Positions 7,400 to 8,715 of a stretch of DNA of 8,715 bases are shown piece after piece. The position numbers were made by a program, and so were the translations under genes. This stretch comes from PBB1 sp040400875 (GTDB lineage: Bacteria > Pseudomonadota > Gammaproteobacteria > Burkholderiales > Burkholderiaceae_C), in NCBI GenBank assembly GCA_040400875.1, contig JBBAPK010000063.1, positions 1 through 8,715 on the forward strand, given 5' to 3'. Position 1 is the stretch's first letter, and every line of letters starts with the position of its first letter. The notes under the pieces are model-generated. The model searched no databases and was not told the origin of the DNA. It was given only the letters and a program-made list of their open reading frames with translations.

Positions 7400-7488
7400 C
7401 GGTTCACGGTGTTTTGAGATTTACGGCCGGCATGCCTGCCCTCAAAGTCAGTGGCATCGCAACCATGCGAAACAACACCGATGAATCG
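7400..7488 (+). promoter_or_regulatory. Candidate structured RNA leader (three-way-junction-like) upstream of the PAS gene
   Basis: A long closing stem pairs 7400-7413 (CGGTTCACGGTGTT) with 7474-7488 (AACACCGATGAATCG): 14 pairs, one of them G-U, with a single bulged A at 7481. Two hairpins nest inside it. The first pairs TTGAG 7414-7418 with CTCAA 7441-7445 and continues through GGC/GCC (7425-7427/7438-7440) and GG/CC (7429-7430/7435-7436), with a 6-nt bulge. The second is TCGCA-ACCA-TGCGA (7457-7470). The G-U pair would be a C-A mismatch in the opposite transcript, which favours the plus strand, making this a 5' leader ending 27 nt before the PAS start codon. I could not match it to a riboswitch class I know: it lacks GEMM (c-di-GMP), TPP or hammerhead core sequences. 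The folding was done by eye. It could instead be a DNA palindrome bound by protein. Confidence 0.4.
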
Positions 7489-7515
7489 AAGCAGTAAAAA
7501 GGACGTGCTTGCACC

Positions 7516-8391
7516 ATGAACAGAACCTACCTGATGTCCATGTTCGACTTGTCGATTGATGCCGCGCTGCTGGTCGACTCCCAGGGGCGCATCGTCATGG
7601 CCAACGCCGCGGCCCAGCAACTCTGGGGCATCGGGTCGGCCACGATGGTCGGCACGGCGGTCGTGCAGTGGCTGCCTGCCTGGTATCTGGCCAAGTCCCA
7701 TGCAGACTCATGTCCGCTCGATCAGGGCTTGATCAACTCGGTCAGCCGTGCCCTGCCATCGCAGTTCATCGGCCTGCGCGATGACGGGCAGAGGTTCGCC
7801 GTTGAAATCGAGCTCTCGCGGGTGGCTGTCGAGGGCGTGGGCATGTACTCGCTGGTCGCGCGCCGAACCAGTGAGCGCTGCCAAGAGTGGGCTGACCATA
7901 TCGACAGTTCGGCGCGGCTGATCGCCTCCATGGCAAGTGGGCGCGACGCCGCCTGCATCGCTGATGCCGATGGCGGTCTCGTTCATTTCAACGAAGCGTT
8001 TGCCACCCTTCAGGGCTTCGAGTCAAGGGAAGATCTCAAGCGCGAGTGGCCCGAGCATCAGCGTTCGCTGAGGCTCTACACGGCATGCGGCGAACTGGTT
8101 CCATTGGACTGCAACCCCGTGTCGAGCGCCTTGCGCGGTCAGGTGGGCGTGGCCACCGATTACGCCATTCGGCATCAGGGCACCGCAGAACTCTCGGCGG
8201 CCCGTTGCGACTTCGCGCCCATCCGTGATCGTGAGGGCGCCATCGTGGGTGCGGTCGTGATCCTCAGGCGCACCGAGCCAGGTGGTGCCGCGCACACTCA
8301 AACGACACCGAAGAGGCACGTGCCGCCGCAAGGTTCATTCGGCGCAGCCCGACACGATCGCATGATGGGAACGCCGCGCGCAGCCGCTTAG
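7516..8391 (+). CDS. Tandem PAS-domain protein without visible output domain
   Basis: A 291-residue, predicted cytoplasmic protein with no signal or membrane segment. PAS-1 covers about 10-115 (AALLVDSQGRIVMANAAAQQLWG, ending FAVEIELSRV and YSLVARRTSE). A helical linker leads to PAS-2 at about 134-253 (ACIADADGGLVHFNEAFATLQGF, ending APIRDREGAIVGAVVILRRTE). PAS-2 resembles sensor PAS domains of histidine kinases and diguanylate cyclases. Residues 254-291 are Pro/Ala/Arg/His-rich and probably disordered; no H-box, HATPase, GGDEF, EAL, HTH or methyl-accepting region follows in any frame before the next gene. It may be a stand-alone sensor acting on a separate partner, or the remnant of a longer signalling protein. 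PAS domains bind haem, flavins or small ligands; the ligand here is unknown. The only Shine-Dalgarno-like stretch (AAAAAGGA) is 12 nt from the ATG, longer than usual. Divergent from the PsiE-family gene. Confidence 0.85.
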   Translation: MNRTYLMSMFDLSIDAALLVDSQGRIVMANAAAQQLWGIGSATMVGTAVVQWLPAWYLAKSHADSCPLDQGLINSVSRALPSQFIGLRDDGQRFAVEIELSRVAVEGVGMYSLVARRTSERCQEWADHIDSSARLIASMASGRDAACIADADGGLVHFNEAFATLQGFESREDLKREWPEHQRSLRLYTACGELVPLDCNPVSSALRGQVGVATDYAIRHQGTAELSAARCDFAPIRDREGAIVGAVVILRRTEPGGAAHTQTTPKRHVPPQGSFGAARHDRMMGTPRAAA

Positions 8392-8398
8392 ACACGCT

Positions 8399-8419
8399 CG
8401 GCGCATATAAGCCGCGCCG
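8399..8419. other. Palindrome enclosing a TATAAG box after the PAS gene
   Basis: CGGCGC (8399-8404) and GCGCCG (8414-8419) form a perfect 6-bp inverted repeat around a 9-base loop containing TATAAG (8406-8411), starting 8 bases after the PAS stop codon. No U tract follows, so it is a poor terminator. TATAAG resembles a -10 box for the next gene, in which case the palindrome would be an operator, but no good -35 box is present. Confidence 0.25.
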
Positions 8420-8421
8420 CG

Positions 8422-8443
8422 GGGGCAAGGTGCCTTGTCTTTC
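8422..8443 (+). terminator. Weak terminator-like hairpin between the PAS gene and the next gene
   Basis: GGGGCA (8422-8427) can pair with TGCCTT (8431-8436), including two G-U pairs, around the triloop AGG, followed by GTCTTTC. Stem and T tail are both poor; it may simply be leader sequence of the downstream gene. Confidence 0.2.
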
Positions 8444-8458
8444 ACAGACACTGCATGC

Positions 8459-8715
8459 ATGTCAGCGCCCCCGAACTCCGAGCCGGTTCTCAGGGCCACG
8501 AATGCCGGCATCGACGCCGTGGTGCAGCTGTCCGGCTTCGAATGGCTCATCGTGTGCGCCTTGATCGCCGTGCTGCTGGCGCTGGCCGCCGCGGCTTGCA
8601 TGGTCGGTTTGCAGCGGCACATGCTCTTTCCGGCGTCCAAGCCACTGGACGTGCCCCATCCGCCGCACCACCTCATTCGCGCCATCGACATCCCGGTCAA
8701 CGGCAAGGTGCTGCG
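8459..8715 (+). CDS. N-terminus of a probable membrane-anchored alpha/beta-hydrolase-like protein (3' end outside window)
   Basis: Open from ATG 8459 to the window edge, 85 codons. After a polar N-terminus (about 1-25) comes one strong hydrophobic segment at about 28-50 (EWLIVCALIAVLLALAAAA), then LQRHMLFPASKPLDVP and a strand-like HLIRAIDIPVNGKVL. A single N-terminal anchor followed by an L-x-F/Y-P motif and then a strand ending 'G-x-x-L' is the usual beginning of anchored serine hydrolases of the alpha/beta fold. The nucleophile elbow and catalytic triad lie outside the window, so the enzyme class is inferred. Start choice is uncertain: ATG 8459 has no clear Shine-Dalgarno, an overlapping out-of-frame ATG sits at 8455, and an in-frame TTG at 8435 is preceded by AAGG. 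The other open frames here lack a sensible protein pattern. Confidence 0.5.
   Translation, partial: MSAPPNSEPVLRATNAGIDAVVQLSGFEWLIVCALIAVLLALAAAACMVGLQRHMLFPASKPLDVPHPPHHLIRAIDIPVNGKVL

Noticed and set aside
7400..7488. Integron attC site or small MITE as an explanation of the long inverted repeat
   Set aside because: The inner ends read GTT...AAC, the reverse of attC core orientation, and no target-site duplication flanks the repeat.
7400..7488. Hammerhead ribozyme, suggested by GAAAC after a short hairpin in a three-way junction
   Set aside because: The conserved CUGAUGA before the hairpin is absent.
8335..8706. 123-codon minus-strand open frame at the right edge
   Set aside because: Cys/Met/Ser-rich composition and no motif; the plus strand there shows a sensible anchor helix followed by a hydrolase-like start.
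1..8715. CRISPR arrays, tRNA/rRNA genes, insertion sequences
   Set aside because: I looked for spaced repeats, cloverleaf-like stretches, transposase motifs and flanking inverted repeats and saw none.

Overview
The window is GC-rich DNA with long, dense coding frames. It looks like the chromosome of a betaproteobacterium, probably of the Burkholderiales (Comamonadaceae-like). That placement is inferred from the style of the TrmB, PsiE and efflux proteins and from base composition; no database search was possible.

Layout from left to right. Positions 1-84 (+) hold the last 27 codons of a gene whose C-terminus resembles RelE/ParE-family toxins. Positions 97-6005 (-) hold a complete three-gene RND efflux operon, transcribed right to left: a lipoprotein membrane-fusion subunit, an inner-membrane RND permease of the MexF/OqxB type, and an outer-membrane factor. 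The genes are 10 bp apart (fusion/permease) and overlap by 8 bp (permease/outer-membrane factor). No regulator gene adjoins the operon. Positions 6142-6873 (-) hold trmB (tRNA m7G46 methyltransferase), and 6934-7293 (-) a small four-helix PsiE-family membrane protein with a near-perfect ribosome binding site. Positions 7516-8391 (+) hold a divergent gene for a protein of two PAS domains without a recognisable output domain. From about 8459 (+) to the window edge lies the start of a membrane-anchored protein resembling alpha/beta hydrolases.

Working together: the three pump subunits should assemble into one envelope-spanning, proton-driven exporter. psiE and trmB point the same way as the pump and lie upstream of it, so read-through is possible, but a hairpin directly after trmB may separate the two units. 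The 222-bp divergent gap between psiE and the PAS gene is the least ordinary stretch. It contains a long imperfect inverted repeat with two nested hairpins, resembling a three-way-junction RNA leader of the PAS gene, and a separate heptamer direct repeat near psiE.

Most of the window is ordinary housekeeping and efflux sequence. The structured element at 7400-7488 and the output-less tandem PAS protein are the parts most worth a second look. The very long ORFs antisense to the efflux genes are codon-bias shadows.
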